A stretch of 12,915 nucleotides of DNA from assembly GCA_964583605.1 (NCBI GenBank), contig CAZOWL010000107.1, positions 1 through 12,915 on the forward strand. Reading direction: 5' to 3'. The position numbers were made by a program, and so were the translations under genes. This stretch comes from CAZOWL01 sp964583605 (GTDB taxonomy: Bacteria; Pseudomonadota; Gammaproteobacteria; Chromatiales; Chromatiaceae). The notes under the pieces were generated by a model. That model did no database searches. It had not been told where the DNA came from and saw only the letters and a program-made list of their open reading frames with translations. Shown one piece after another: positions 6,160 through 12,915 of this stretch. Each line of letters opens with the position of its first letter. Position 1 is the stretch's first letter.

Positions 6160-8073
6160 TCACAGGACGCCCCTCAGCCCGATGTAGAACCCGCGTCCCA
6201 GGCTGCCATAGCCAAAGACCTCCTCGTATTCCTTGTCCAGCAGATTCTCGATGCGGCCGAACACCTCGAGATGCCTGTTCATCCTGTAGAAGGCGCTCAC
6301 ATCGACCAGCGTGTAGGAATCGAGCTCGACCAGCGAGCGATTGAAGAACTGGTCGAAGGCGGAATCCTTCTGTGGGCCGTGGTAACGGACCGCCGCGTTG
6401 GCATTGCCGCGATCCTCGAGAAACGCGTAATTCAGGATCAGGCTGCCCAGGTTCTTCGGCCGCCGCACCAGTTCTTTGCCGTCGGGGTCCTCGGTGTCCG
6501 TGTGCGTATAGCTCGCGATCACATCCAGTGCGTCCGTGAGCCGCGCCTGCGCCGAAAGCTCGGCTCCGCGGGCCTTGCTGCGCCCATCAACATTTGCAAC
6601 CGTGCGGCCAGCACCGACGATCAGATCCTCGATGCGGCTCTCGAAGTAGGTGATATCCCCTTTGAAACGCCCATCGAGAAACGACTGCTCAATACCCAGG
6701 TCCCAGCCGAAGCCGGTTTCCGGCTCCAAGTCGGGATTGCCTACAAAGGCACCCGAGAAGCCGAACAGCTCTGTCAAGGTCGGATTCTTGACCGCCTTGC
6801 CGTAGCTGCCATGGAGGCGCGTGCCCCAGTCCGGCTGCAGATAGGCCGCCGTGAGCCGATAGGTGGTCGTATCGTCGAATCGCTCGTTGTCGTCGCGGCG
6901 GATGCCTGCCGTGAAGAAGAGCTGATCGTAGAGGCCGACGTTGTAATTCAATGCGAAGGCATGACTGCTGATTGATCGCTTCTGGAAAAAATTGTTCTCC
7001 GACTCGTCTTCTTGGTGCTCGGCGAGAAAGGTCAGGGCGTGCTCGCCTTCACCCATCTCCGGGGTCGCGAAGAAGTAATTCGTCTGATACGTGGCCTCAT
7101 CGCCCCGACCCTCTGACTCGAAGGTCTTGCTGCCGTCCGATCGTGCCTCGGTCTCGATGTCATAGCGGGCCAGGCTGACGATGTGCTCCCAGGCACCGTC
7201 CAACAGGCTCAGCTTACCCTGGGCGCGCAGCGAGTACTCGGTCTTGTCGGTCTCCTGGTCGGCGTCGACGACGGGCTTCTCCAGACCGCCGACAAAGTCG
7301 TCGAACTCGGTATTGTCGTCGTTGTAGTAGCCAACGATATCGAATTCGAGCGATTCGCTAGGCCGAACGCCCGCCTTGAGACTAAATTGGCCGACCCTCG
7401 CCCCGTCGTCTTCGCGGTTGCCGCGCCATTCCGCCCCGGAGGATTGCCCGTCGGTCTCGTAGTAGGTCCCGGCCGCCAGGACGTCATAGCCGTCGTTGTG
7501 CGCGCCAAAGCTGCCTGTGACCTGCCGGGTACCGAAGCTGCCGCCCTCGGCGGAGACTGAGGCTTGTGTCGGCCTCTCGGCCGCCTTTGTGATCACGTTG
7601 ATGACCCCGCCGATCGCATCGCTGCCCCAGAGCACGCTGGAGGGGCCGCGCAACACCTCGATGCGGTCGATCTCGAGATTCAACAGACTGTTGAAATCGA
7701 AGCCATTGCCGTCGGGGTTGTTGACCCGCACGCCGTCAATGACGACGAGGGATTGATTAGGCTCTGCGCCGCGAATTCGGATTTGCGTCAGGTTGCCGAC
7801 GACGCCGCTGCGGTTGACAGCGAGGCCAGGCACGTCACGCAGGACGTCGGAGACGATCCGAGTCTGGCGGCGTTCGAGCTCTTCGCCGCCAATCACGGTG
7901 ACCGAGCTGCCGAGCTGCTCGACCGGCATCGCGATGCGGGTCGCCGTCACGACGGTTGCGGGGAGTGTGTCGCCTGAGGCCAGCACCGGTTCCATGACGG
8001 CGACGAGAGCGGGCCCAACTATCGATACGGCGAGCCGAAGAAACGAAAGCGAACGATCGATTTGATCAGTCAT
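6160..8073 (-). CDS. btuB: TonB-dependent outer-membrane cobalamin receptor BtuB
   Basis: This 637-residue TonB-dependent receptor would carry cobalamin across the outer membrane. A signal peptide (about 1-33, ending near VLAS-GD) precedes a TonB box, DTLPATVVTATR (35-46). The plug domain (about 50-165) contains RIRGAEPNQSLVVIDGVRVN and IEVLRGPSSVLWGSDAIGG. The remainder is a 22-strand type barrel with Asp/Glu-rich loops, including NPDLEPETG and a late block RIENLLDKEYEEVFGYG. The length is close to E. coli BtuB (about 600). The protein ends FYIGLRGVL rather than in the usual terminal aromatic residue. ATG 8073 has no strong Shine-Dalgarno (only GGACAA about 13 bases upstream), which may suit riboswitch control. 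Placement directly behind a cobalamin riboswitch is the main reason to call B12 rather than iron. Confidence 0.92.
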   Translation of the reverse strand: MTDQIDRSLSFLRLAVSIVGPALVAVMEPVLASGDTLPATVVTATRIAMPVEQLGSSVTVIGGEELERRQTRIVSDVLRDVPGLAVNRSGVVGNLTQIRIRGAEPNQSLVVIDGVRVNNPDGNGFDFNSLLNLEIDRIEVLRGPSSVLWGSDAIGGVINVITKAAERPTQASVSAEGGSFGTRQVTGSFGAHNDGYDVLAAGTYYETDGQSSGAEWRGNREDDGARVGQFSLKAGVRPSESLEFDIVGYYNDDNTEFDDFVGGLEKPVVDADQETDKTEYSLRAQGKLSLLDGAWEHIVSLARYDIETEARSDGSKTFESEGRGDEATYQTNYFFATPEMGEGEHALTFLAEHQEDESENNFFQKRSISSHAFALNYNVGLYDQLFFTAGIRRDDNERFDDTTTYRLTAAYLQPDWGTRLHGSYGKAVKNPTLTELFGFSGAFVGNPDLEPETGFGWDLGIEQSFLDGRFKGDITYFESRIEDLIVGAGRTVANVDGRSKARGAELSAQARLTDALDVIASYTHTDTEDPDGKELVRRPKNLGSLILNYAFLEDRGNANAAVRYHGPQKDSAFDQFFNRSLVELDSYTLVDVSAFYRMNRHLEVFGRIENLLDKEYEEVFGYGSLGRGFYIGLRGVL

Positions 8074-8307
8074 TGCAAGATTGTCCAGTGGTCAGTGAAC
8101 GACGCGCGCACGCCGCCGGCATGCGCAACAACCGCAACCACGTCAATCTATCGGGAGGGAAATCGCCGCCGCGTACGTTGTTTGGGAACGTACTGTGACT
8201 AGAGGATGCCGGCGGTGCATGCGTCCCGTGACGACGCGGTCACCCACGCCGCCAAAACGCATGGACCGTCCCGTTGCGACACCCCGCACAACGGCTGGCG
8301 ACGTCTC
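8074..8307 (-). promoter_or_regulatory. Long btuB leader with possible expression-platform hairpins
   Basis: About 235 bases separate the end of the riboswitch aptamer from the btuB start. Three inverted repeats are visible: CCGTTGCG (8271-8278) with CACAACGG (8287-8294), eight pairs including one G-T; GTGAC (8228-8232) with GTCAC (8239-8243); and GTACGTT (8173-8179) with AACGTAC (8187-8193), seven perfect pairs around a 7-base loop. None is followed on the minus strand by a clear U-run, so a simple intrinsic terminator is not evident. Control could be translational or Rho-dependent. I see no convincing leader peptide. Confidence 0.45.
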
Positions 8308-8502
8308 GATGGCAGGTCTCCTGGCTCGCGGGTCGTTGCTTGACGCTCGGCCTTCCCAGCCCTTTGAGATCAGGGCCAGTGGCACCGGTTGAGCGCCGGC
8401 TCGCCGCTTACAGTTGCGGGGGCAGCTAGGGCCTTGGATAGGAATCAAATCCGCATCCGCACCCTATTCCCATTTTCACCCCTGACGGGGCACCACCGGC
8501 GA
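8308..8502 (-). promoter_or_regulatory. Cobalamin (adenosylcobalamin-type) riboswitch
   Basis: On the minus strand the conserved elements appear in the right order: GGTGCCCCGTCAGGGGTGAA, then AATGGGAATAGGGTGCGG, the highly conserved CCCCGCAACTGTAAGCGG, GCCACTGGCC, GGGAAGGC, CGACCCGCGAGCC, and the B12 box AGCCAGGAGACCTGCC (complement of 8311-8326). This is close to the textbook cobalamin aptamer that represses B12 uptake genes when cobalamin is abundant. It begins within about 10 bases of the predicted promoter and lies upstream of btuB, so the whole btuB-to-btuD unit should be under its control unless internal promoters exist. The exact 5' and 3' limits are approximate. Confidence 0.95.
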
Positions 8503-8504
8503 TA

Positions 8505-8534
8505 ACAATACCCGGGAGGTGTTTTATCGGTCAA
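8505..8534 (-). promoter_or_regulatory. Predicted sigma70-type promoter for the btuB operon
   Basis: On the minus strand a TTGACC -35 box (complement of 8529-8534) and a TATTGT -10 box (complement of 8505-8510) are 18 bases apart. A transcript starting about 7 bases downstream would begin right at the riboswitch aptamer. The boxes match the consensus at 5 and 4 of 6 positions. Confidence 0.6.
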
Positions 8535-8645
8535 GCTTCAATGACCGGTGGGCTGAATGCAGCGCTTTGGCCGGATCGGGGGACCGGCGGACCCAGAAGA
8601 CGCGGTGTGCGAGGCTGAGCGCTAAGGCTGGCATCCCGCCCAGGT
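8535..8645. other. Divergent spacer between the btuB promoter and the hydrolase gene
   Basis: This stretch should hold the upstream control region of the btuB promoter (minus strand) and a promoter for the hydrolase gene (plus strand). I see no convincing -35/-10 pair on the plus strand, no operator-like palindrome and no likely gene. Confidence 0.4.
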
Positions 8646-10100
8646 TTGCTTCATGTTTTTCCGACAAGAGATCAGCTCTGCTTGGGCTATGCCGACGCGA
8701 ACGATGGCTGGGATAATGCCCAGGGAACAACGCACAGAAGGAGACCGCGGTCGGCGCTCGCTGCCCTGATCCTCGTGGCCGCCTCGCTCGCTGCGGGTTG
8801 CGCGGGGACCAAGCCCAAACCCAATCAGATCTTCCTGATGCCGGCTCCGAGCGTCTACGAGGAGGGTGTCATCGATCCGTTCATGGGCACGGATCGGCTC
8901 GCGCGCGACCTGGAGCCGGGGATCCTATACGCCACCGATCGCAAGAGAGCGGCACCTGATGACGAGGAATACGAGCACTACACCTACTGGCGTGCCCGCA
9001 TGCTGCAGCTCGGCCTCGCGCAAGTACGACTCGGACAGTACGATTCGATTACCTTCGAAGAGGCCCGACGAATAGCGCTCCTGAAGGATCGCACCGATGA
9101 GTATCCGTTGGAGGTCACCGGCATCGACGAATTCGGTGCGCTCGCAAGGACCGTCCCCCCAAGCGACGAAGAGACCGAGCGCAGCCCCGAGCCCACTCGC
9201 CGGTTCATCGAAGAAGTCAATCGGCGGCTAGTGGGCTCCCACTCAAAGGACGTCTACATCTACGTCCACGGCTACAAGGTCAACTTCGAGAATCCGCTAC
9301 TTGTCGCTGCTGAGCTGTGGCACTTCCTCGGTTACAACGGCGCGTTCATCGCCTATTCCTGGCCGACCAAATTCAGCATGTGGGCCTACTTCGCGGACCT
9401 CGATAACGCGGTCAACTCGGCGCGCTACCTGCGTGCCCTGGTCATTGAGCTAGCGCAGAAGAGCGATGCCGAGCGCATTCACATCATCGGCTACAGCGCG
9501 GGCACGCGGCTCGTGAGCCGTATGCTCGCCGACTTGGGTATGTATGCCTACCTGATGGACGATGACGAGATCGACCAGACCATCAAGCTCGGCAACGTGA
9601 TCCTGATTGGCAGCGACTTCGATCAGGACATCCTCGCCGGCTACCTCCTCGATGGCAGCCTGCGCATCGCCGACGCGCTCACGCTTTACGTGTCGGAGGC
9701 GGATAGCGCACTGAGGTTCTCGCAGCGCATGTTCCGCGGGCGCGAGCGCGCCGGCGAGCTGCTGAACCGTACCCCGCTGAATCCGCATGCCAAGGCCTTC
9801 ATGGCTGCGCATCCGGAGCTGCGGATCATTGATGTGACGAGCGCCGAAGGCAGCACCGGCGGCAGCGGTCACAGCTACTTTCGCTCGAGCCCCTGGGTGT
9901 CGAGCGACCTTCTGATGACCCTCCTATACGACCTGGCGCCGGAAGAGCGTGGGCTTGTCAAGGAGGACGACTTCCCGATCTGGGGATTCCCGCCCGACTA
10001 CGTCGAACGATTGCGCGCATCCCTGGCCCGGATCAACCCGTCGCACGCGGCGCGCCAGTATCTTCGGGATCGAATGGGCCCAACACTCGGGGCCCGGTGA
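8646..10100 (+). CDS. Lipoprotein alpha/beta hydrolase (DUF900-like)
   Basis: This is a predicted membrane-anchored serine hydrolase of unknown substrate. In the 484-residue frame, a hydrophobic stretch ALAALILVAASLAAG ends in a lipobox Cys (C52), so the mature protein should be a lipoprotein. The hydrolase core has VYIYVHGY (203-210, oxyanion region), the strand AFIAYSWP, the nucleophile elbow IGYSAG with Ser284 (281-286), VILIGSDFDQD (318-328, likely acid region) and GHSYFRSSPWVSSDLL (408-423) with probable catalytic His409. These match DUF900/COG4782-type proteins. The start is uncertain: the first codon of this frame is TTG 8646 and another TTG lies at 8682, with no ATG between either and the lipobox. 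An ATG with a basic N-terminus lies nearby in another frame. It stands alone, divergent from btuB, so its context does not reveal a role. Confidence 0.85.
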   Translation: MLHVFPTRDQLCLGYADANDGWDNAQGTTHRRRPRSALAALILVAASLAAGCAGTKPKPNQIFLMPAPSVYEEGVIDPFMGTDRLARDLEPGILYATDRKRAAPDDEEYEHYTYWRARMLQLGLAQVRLGQYDSITFEEARRIALLKDRTDEYPLEVTGIDEFGALARTVPPSDEETERSPEPTRRFIEEVNRRLVGSHSKDVYIYVHGYKVNFENPLLVAAELWHFLGYNGAFIAYSWPTKFSMWAYFADLDNAVNSARYLRALVIELAQKSDAERIHIIGYSAGTRLVSRMLADLGMYAYLMDDDEIDQTIKLGNVILIGSDFDQDILAGYLLDGSLRIADALTLYVSEADSALRFSQRMFRGRERAGELLNRTPLNPHAKAFMAAHPELRIIDVTSAEGSTGGSGHSYFRSSPWVSSDLLMTLLYDLAPEERGLVKEDDFPIWGFPPDYVERLRASLARINPSHAARQYLRDRMGPTLGAR

Positions 10101-10101
10101 G

Positions 10102-10130
10102 ATCGGTCTCATAATGCCCAGCCGACCGAT
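10102..10130 (+). terminator. Possible 3'-end stem-loop after the hydrolase gene
   Basis: ATCGGTC (10102-10108) and GACCGAT (10124-10130) form seven perfect pairs around a 15-base loop, starting just after the hydrolase stop codon. No T-run follows, so it is at best a weak or transcript-stabilising structure. Confidence 0.25.
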
Positions 10131-10287
10131 GGCGCGAAATGATCAACTTCGAGAACGTGCGCGGATATAATGCCGAGTGCCAAGGCCTCAGGGCATGCCT
10201 GTATGGCTCCTGCCCCCGGAAGGCGATTGGTGGCTGTTTACCGGCTGCCCTTGACTATGAAGTTCGCGAAGCACGTCGGCTCCTTCG

Positions 10288-10313
10288 CCCTCTCGGAGAG
10301 GGTTGGGGTGACG
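10288..10313 (+). repeat. Degenerate dispersed hairpin repeat (CCCTCTC/GAGAGGG type)
   Basis: CCCTCTCGGAGAGGGTTGGGG, followed by TGACGG, resembles the widespread proteobacterial intergenic repeat with a CCCTCTCCC...GAGAGGG hairpin followed by (T/C)TGGGGTGAGGG. The loop is shortened and the tail altered, so this is probably an old copy. The stem pairs CCCTC (10288-10292) with GAGGG (10298-10302). The resemblance is from memory; other copies in the genome would confirm it. Confidence 0.45.
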
Positions 10314-10492
10314 GAACGATCAGGGGCGAGGGGACCTTTCATCATCCGGCCTGGCTCGCCCCGTTCCATGATCGTTAGGCCTGGCCTGCCGGACTCAAGG
10401 GCGACGCCGCCACGACTCCTGGCACGCTCTGGTCACCGAGTGATAGAGTCTTCGGCTTCTTCATCAGGAAGCCATAGTTAGGGCATCCATGC

Positions 10493-12022
10493 ATGAAACT
10501 GGCGCTGGAAGCTCGCCTGAAGCTTCAGAAATCCCTACCGAGTCCACCTGGTGTCGCCACCCAGATCATCGAGCTGGCGAACAATCCAGATAGCACCATG
10601 GCCTCTTTGGCCGATATCATCTCGCTCGATCCGGCCTTGACGGCGAAGATCATGCGCATCGCCAACTCGCCGCTCTATGCCCGACGCCGGCAAAGCAACA
10701 ACCTCCGTCAGGCGCTGGTCCTGCTCGGCCTCAATGCAACGATCACGCTCGCGCTGAGCTTCTGCCTTGCGGGTTCCCTACGGCAGGGCCGGGCCAAGGG
10801 GCTTGATCTGGACTATTTCTGGCGTCGCTCGGTCTTGGCGGCCATCGGCGCGCGATCGCTTGGGCTCGCACTCGGTCGCTCTGATAGCGAGGAACTGTTC
10901 CTCGCAGGTCTGCTGCAGGACATTGGCATGCTGGCCCTTGACCGCGCCATGCCCGGGCTCTACGACCCAGAATCGAGGATCCAGTACCGGCACGACCTGG
11001 TCTGCGAGATCGAGCGACAGGCCCTCGGCAACGATCACGTCGAGGTCGGTGCGTGGCTCCTTCAGGAGTGGAGGCTGCCAGAACACTTCAGTCAGGCCGT
11101 TGCCGCCAGTCATGGAGAGAATACGAGTGATGGAGACGAGAATCGGAGGGAATTCGTCCGCTGCGTCGCGACATCGGGGGCAATCGCCGATCTCTGGCTC
11201 GCGGCAGATCGCTCCGATGATTCTTTCGCCCCCGTCGCGGCGCAGGCCAAGGGGCTGTTGGGCATAGATGGCGAGGCCGTCGGCGCAATGCTGCAACAGA
11301 TGCGGGGCGAGATCGGCGAGGCCGAGGTCCTGTTCGAGATCAATCTCGTCGCGGCGCAGGAGGCCGACTTGCTGATCGAGCAAGCCCAGGAGCTGATGCT
11401 TGTCCGCAATCTAAGGCTGTTCGAGGAGACGCGCAACCTACGCCAGACCGTCGACCTATTCCAATCCCGCGCCCAAGAGCTCGAGGAGAGAAGTCAGCGC
11501 GACGCCCTCACCGGGCTTCACAATCGCGCCTACCTCGACCCGCTGCTCGAGGCCGAGTTCGCGCATGCCAAGGAGCAACGCTCGCCGCTCAGCCTGATCT
11601 TTGCCGATATCGACCGCTTCAAGCGGATCAACGACACCCTCGGTCACCAGGCAGGCGATGTCGGGCTGCAAAGGTCGGCCGAGATGCTCCGTACCTGTAT
11701 CCGCGGGAACGATCTGCTGGCCCGCTACGGCGGTGAGGAGTTCGTGATCGTCTTGCCGGGCAGCGATCAGCGGCAGGCGGCGGTGGTCGCGGAGCGCGTG
11801 CTGCTGCGCTTCCGCGAGACGCGACACACGATCGGGGAGGATTCCGAAGTCAGTGTCACCATCTCGCTCGGGATCGCCGCGCAGTCCCGCGAGAACGAGT
11901 TCGAGCAGGTGTGGGGCCTAGTCCGTGCGGCGGATCGCGCCCTCTATCAGGCCAAGGAGTCCGGCCGAGACCGTTGGGTCGCTTATGATCCTAGACACGA
12001 CGGACTGGCTGCCAAGGATTAG
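10493..12022 (+). CDS. HDOD-GGDEF fusion, probable diguanylate cyclase
   Basis: This 509-residue cytoplasmic signalling protein joins an N-terminal HDOD domain (about 10-215) to a C-terminal GGDEF domain (about 335-500) through a helical, probably coiled-coil linker (about 280-335). HDOD features are LPSPPGVATQIIELANN, ISLDPALTAKIMRIANSPLY and LFLAGLLQDIGMLAL; the last corresponds to an HD-type motif with His replaced by Gln, as expected for this non-catalytic domain. The GGDEF part starts with DALTGLHNR (337-345), has FADIDRFKRINDTLGHQAGD (metal-binding D372) and the active-site motif GGEEF (413-417). RGND (404-407) lies exactly five residues before it, the canonical RxxD inhibitory site. 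It should therefore make cyclic di-GMP with product inhibition. ATG 10493 has AGGG about 10 bases upstream. The stop codon abuts the stop of the convergent regulator gene. Confidence 0.92.
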   Translation: MKLALEARLKLQKSLPSPPGVATQIIELANNPDSTMASLADIISLDPALTAKIMRIANSPLYARRRQSNNLRQALVLLGLNATITLALSFCLAGSLRQGRAKGLDLDYFWRRSVLAAIGARSLGLALGRSDSEELFLAGLLQDIGMLALDRAMPGLYDPESRIQYRHDLVCEIERQALGNDHVEVGAWLLQEWRLPEHFSQAVAASHGENTSDGDENRREFVRCVATSGAIADLWLAADRSDDSFAPVAAQAKGLLGIDGEAVGAMLQQMRGEIGEAEVLFEINLVAAQEADLLIEQAQELMLVRNLRLFEETRNLRQTVDLFQSRAQELEERSQRDALTGLHNRAYLDPLLEAEFAHAKEQRSPLSLIFADIDRFKRINDTLGHQAGDVGLQRSAEMLRTCIRGNDLLARYGGEEFVIVLPGSDQRQAAVVAERVLLRFRETRHTIGEDSEVSVTISLGIAAQSRENEFEQVWGLVRAADRALYQAKESGRDRWVAYDPRHDGLAAKD

Positions 12023-12915
12023 TCATTGCAGCCCGCGCCGCGTCGCTGCGAGCTGCCCTCGCACCTGGCTTCGCCGATAGCCCTGCGGTGACATCCCGGT
12101 CTCACGCCGAAAGGCGCGCGCGAAATTCGAGGCGTCTGTATAGCTGAGCATCGCAGCGATTTCAACGATTGGCACGTCCGATACGGTCAGCCAGTCCCTA
12201 GCCAGTCGGATCCTTTTTGCGGTGACCAGGTCGGTATACGTGATGCCTGCCAGTGCCAATCGCCGTTGCCGAGTGCGGGCGCTCATGCCGGCCGCTTCTG
12301 CAGCGATCTGGATGTTGGGGTAGGCATCGCCCATCAGCGACATGACCAAGTGCTCGATGGAGCTCAAGAAGTCCGCTGGCATTGGGTTGCCTGCGACTGA
12401 TAGGGTCTCGTTGGCCGGTGCTGCTCCAGCGTTCGTTATCGGCACCGGTAGCTCCAGCAGAGAACGTGAGATCGTGAATGACGAATGACGTTGCCTGGGA
12501 ATGACCGAGGCATCCCCGAGGCAGTGCCGGTCCCCCAACAAGGCTTCATCACCGGCCAGTAATCGGATCTCTTCAGGGCTCCAGTCCGGACCGACCAATC
12601 GTCGCAGTGTGCTGAGCGTGATAGCCAGTGTGAATAGGTCCGCGACACAGCGGCCGAGGCCGGCGGGACCTTTCAAATGTTGGCTGACACGCAACAGGTC
12701 GCCCTCGTTGCTCAGCCAAAACCGTGTCGCGCTGCTATGCGTGCCGATGAGCCGGATACCCGTCTGCAGATATTCGTAAACGGTCGACGCTCGATGCAGC
12801 GCTTGTCCGAACGTGCCGAGCTCGAACGAGGAGGCCTGCCGACCGACGACCATTCCGAGATGAGTGCGGTCAGCGATTTTGATGGTTGCTTGATCGAGTA
12901 GGGTGATGGGTGATG
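12023..12915 (-). CDS. AraC-family transcriptional regulator, 5' end outside the window
   Basis: This DNA-binding regulator has a C-terminal double helix-turn-helix AraC domain: NIQIAAEAAGMSARTRQRRL (first HTH), then VPIVEIAAMLSYTDASNFAR and AFRRETGMSPQGYRR (second HTH and the family's closing motif). The N-terminal part resembles the arabinose-binding-type sensor of the OruR/VirF-like group, about 330-340 residues in full. An ATG occurs at 12853, but the frame stays open upstream for 20 more codons to the edge (ending TLLDQATIKIADRTHLG), and that sequence looks like genuine family N-terminus. The gene is therefore probably cut by the window, not started at 12853. Its stop codon is directly adjacent to that of the HDOD-GGDEF gene. 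The effector and target are unknown; targets probably lie to the right. Confidence 0.88.
   Translation of the reverse strand, partial: SPITLLDQATIKIADRTHLGMVVGRQASSFELGTFGQALHRASTVYEYLQTGIRLIGTHSSATRFWLSNEGDLLRVSQHLKGPAGLGRCVADLFTLAITLSTLRRLVGPDWSPEEIRLLAGDEALLGDRHCLGDASVIPRQRHSSFTISRSLLELPVPITNAGAAPANETLSVAGNPMPADFLSSIEHLVMSLMGDAYPNIQIAAEAAGMSARTRQRRLALAGITYTDLVTAKRIRLARDWLTVSDVPIVEIAAMLSYTDASNFARAFRRETGMSPQGYRRSQVRGQLAATRRGLQ

Larger units (their letters stand above)
10101..10492. other. Intergenic region upstream of the HDOD-GGDEF gene
   Basis: I see no convincing gene in these 392 bases. A perfect TATAAT (10166-10171) has a weak TCAACT 17 bases upstream (10143-10148) and could serve the downstream gene, though its leader would be about 315 bases. 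A degenerate dispersed repeat lies at 10288-10313. A short hairpin GGCTTC (10454-10459) with GAAGCC (10468-10473) sits just ahead of the next gene. A frame of about 100 codons covers much of the region but has repeat-derived, low-quality sequence. Confidence 0.4.

Noticed and set aside
6100..6975. Plus-strand frame (291 codons) opposite btuB and the REP pair
   Set aside because: It mirrors the btuB reading frame and starts inside the REP hairpin region; no domain is recognisable.
8143..8448. Minus-strand frame of 101 codons across the riboswitch and leader, a possible leader peptide
   Set aside because: It lies mostly within the conserved riboswitch, whose bases are constrained by RNA structure, and the predicted peptide has no recognisable feature.
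10170..10481. Plus-strand frame of 103 codons in the hydrolase to GGDEF gap
   Set aside because: Part of it is translated from the degenerate hairpin repeat, it lacks a good ribosome site and looks like no known family.
1554..12022. CRISPR array, phage genes, tRNA or a complete insertion sequence
   Set aside because: No regularly spaced repeats, integrase, transposase, capsid-type genes or cloverleaf structures were seen while reading through the window.

Overview
The window is GC-rich, with codons biased to G or C at the third position and tightly packed genes. It looks like a gammaproteobacterium, possibly a purple sulfur type (Chromatiales). That placement is an inference from the style of the genes, from the Uma2 and DUF2283 remnants and from the REP-like hairpins; no marker gene settles it.

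The core (about 761-8534, minus strand) is a self-contained vitamin B12 (cobalamin) import locus. A sigma70-like promoter (8505-8534) leads almost directly into a cobalamin riboswitch (about 8308-8502). After a long leader come btuB (TonB-dependent outer-membrane receptor), a pair of inverted GTAG-type REP hairpins, exbB, two different exbD genes, tonB, btuF (periplasmic binding protein), btuC (permease) and btuD (ATPase). From exbB to btuC every junction overlaps by 4 to 17 bases, so this is one transcription and translation unit. It encodes the receptor, its own energising complex (ExbB-ExbD-ExbD-TonB) and the inner-membrane ABC importer, all under one B12-responsive switch. Most bacteria share one TonB system among many receptors; this locus appears to bring its own.

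The left edge (1-771) is a decaying accessory patch. It holds a Uma2-family nuclease-like gene whose similarity stops abruptly near base 55 and which lacks an expected catalytic Asp, and a DUF2283 gene split by a frameshift. The DUF2283 remnant runs a few bases into the 3' end of btuD.

The right part (8646-12915) is unrelated to B12. It carries a lipoprotein alpha/beta hydrolase of the DUF900 type with an uncertain start, a 390-base intergenic stretch with a degenerate dispersed hairpin repeat, an HDOD-GGDEF fusion that is probably an active, product-inhibited diguanylate cyclase, and a convergent AraC-family regulator whose reading frame runs off the right edge.

I found no tRNA, rRNA, CRISPR array, complete insertion sequence or prophage gene. 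Nothing here clearly amounts to a new biological system. The most noteworthy points are the riboswitch-controlled dedicated TonB system with two ExbDs, the REP pair directly behind btuB, and the two pseudogenes on the left.
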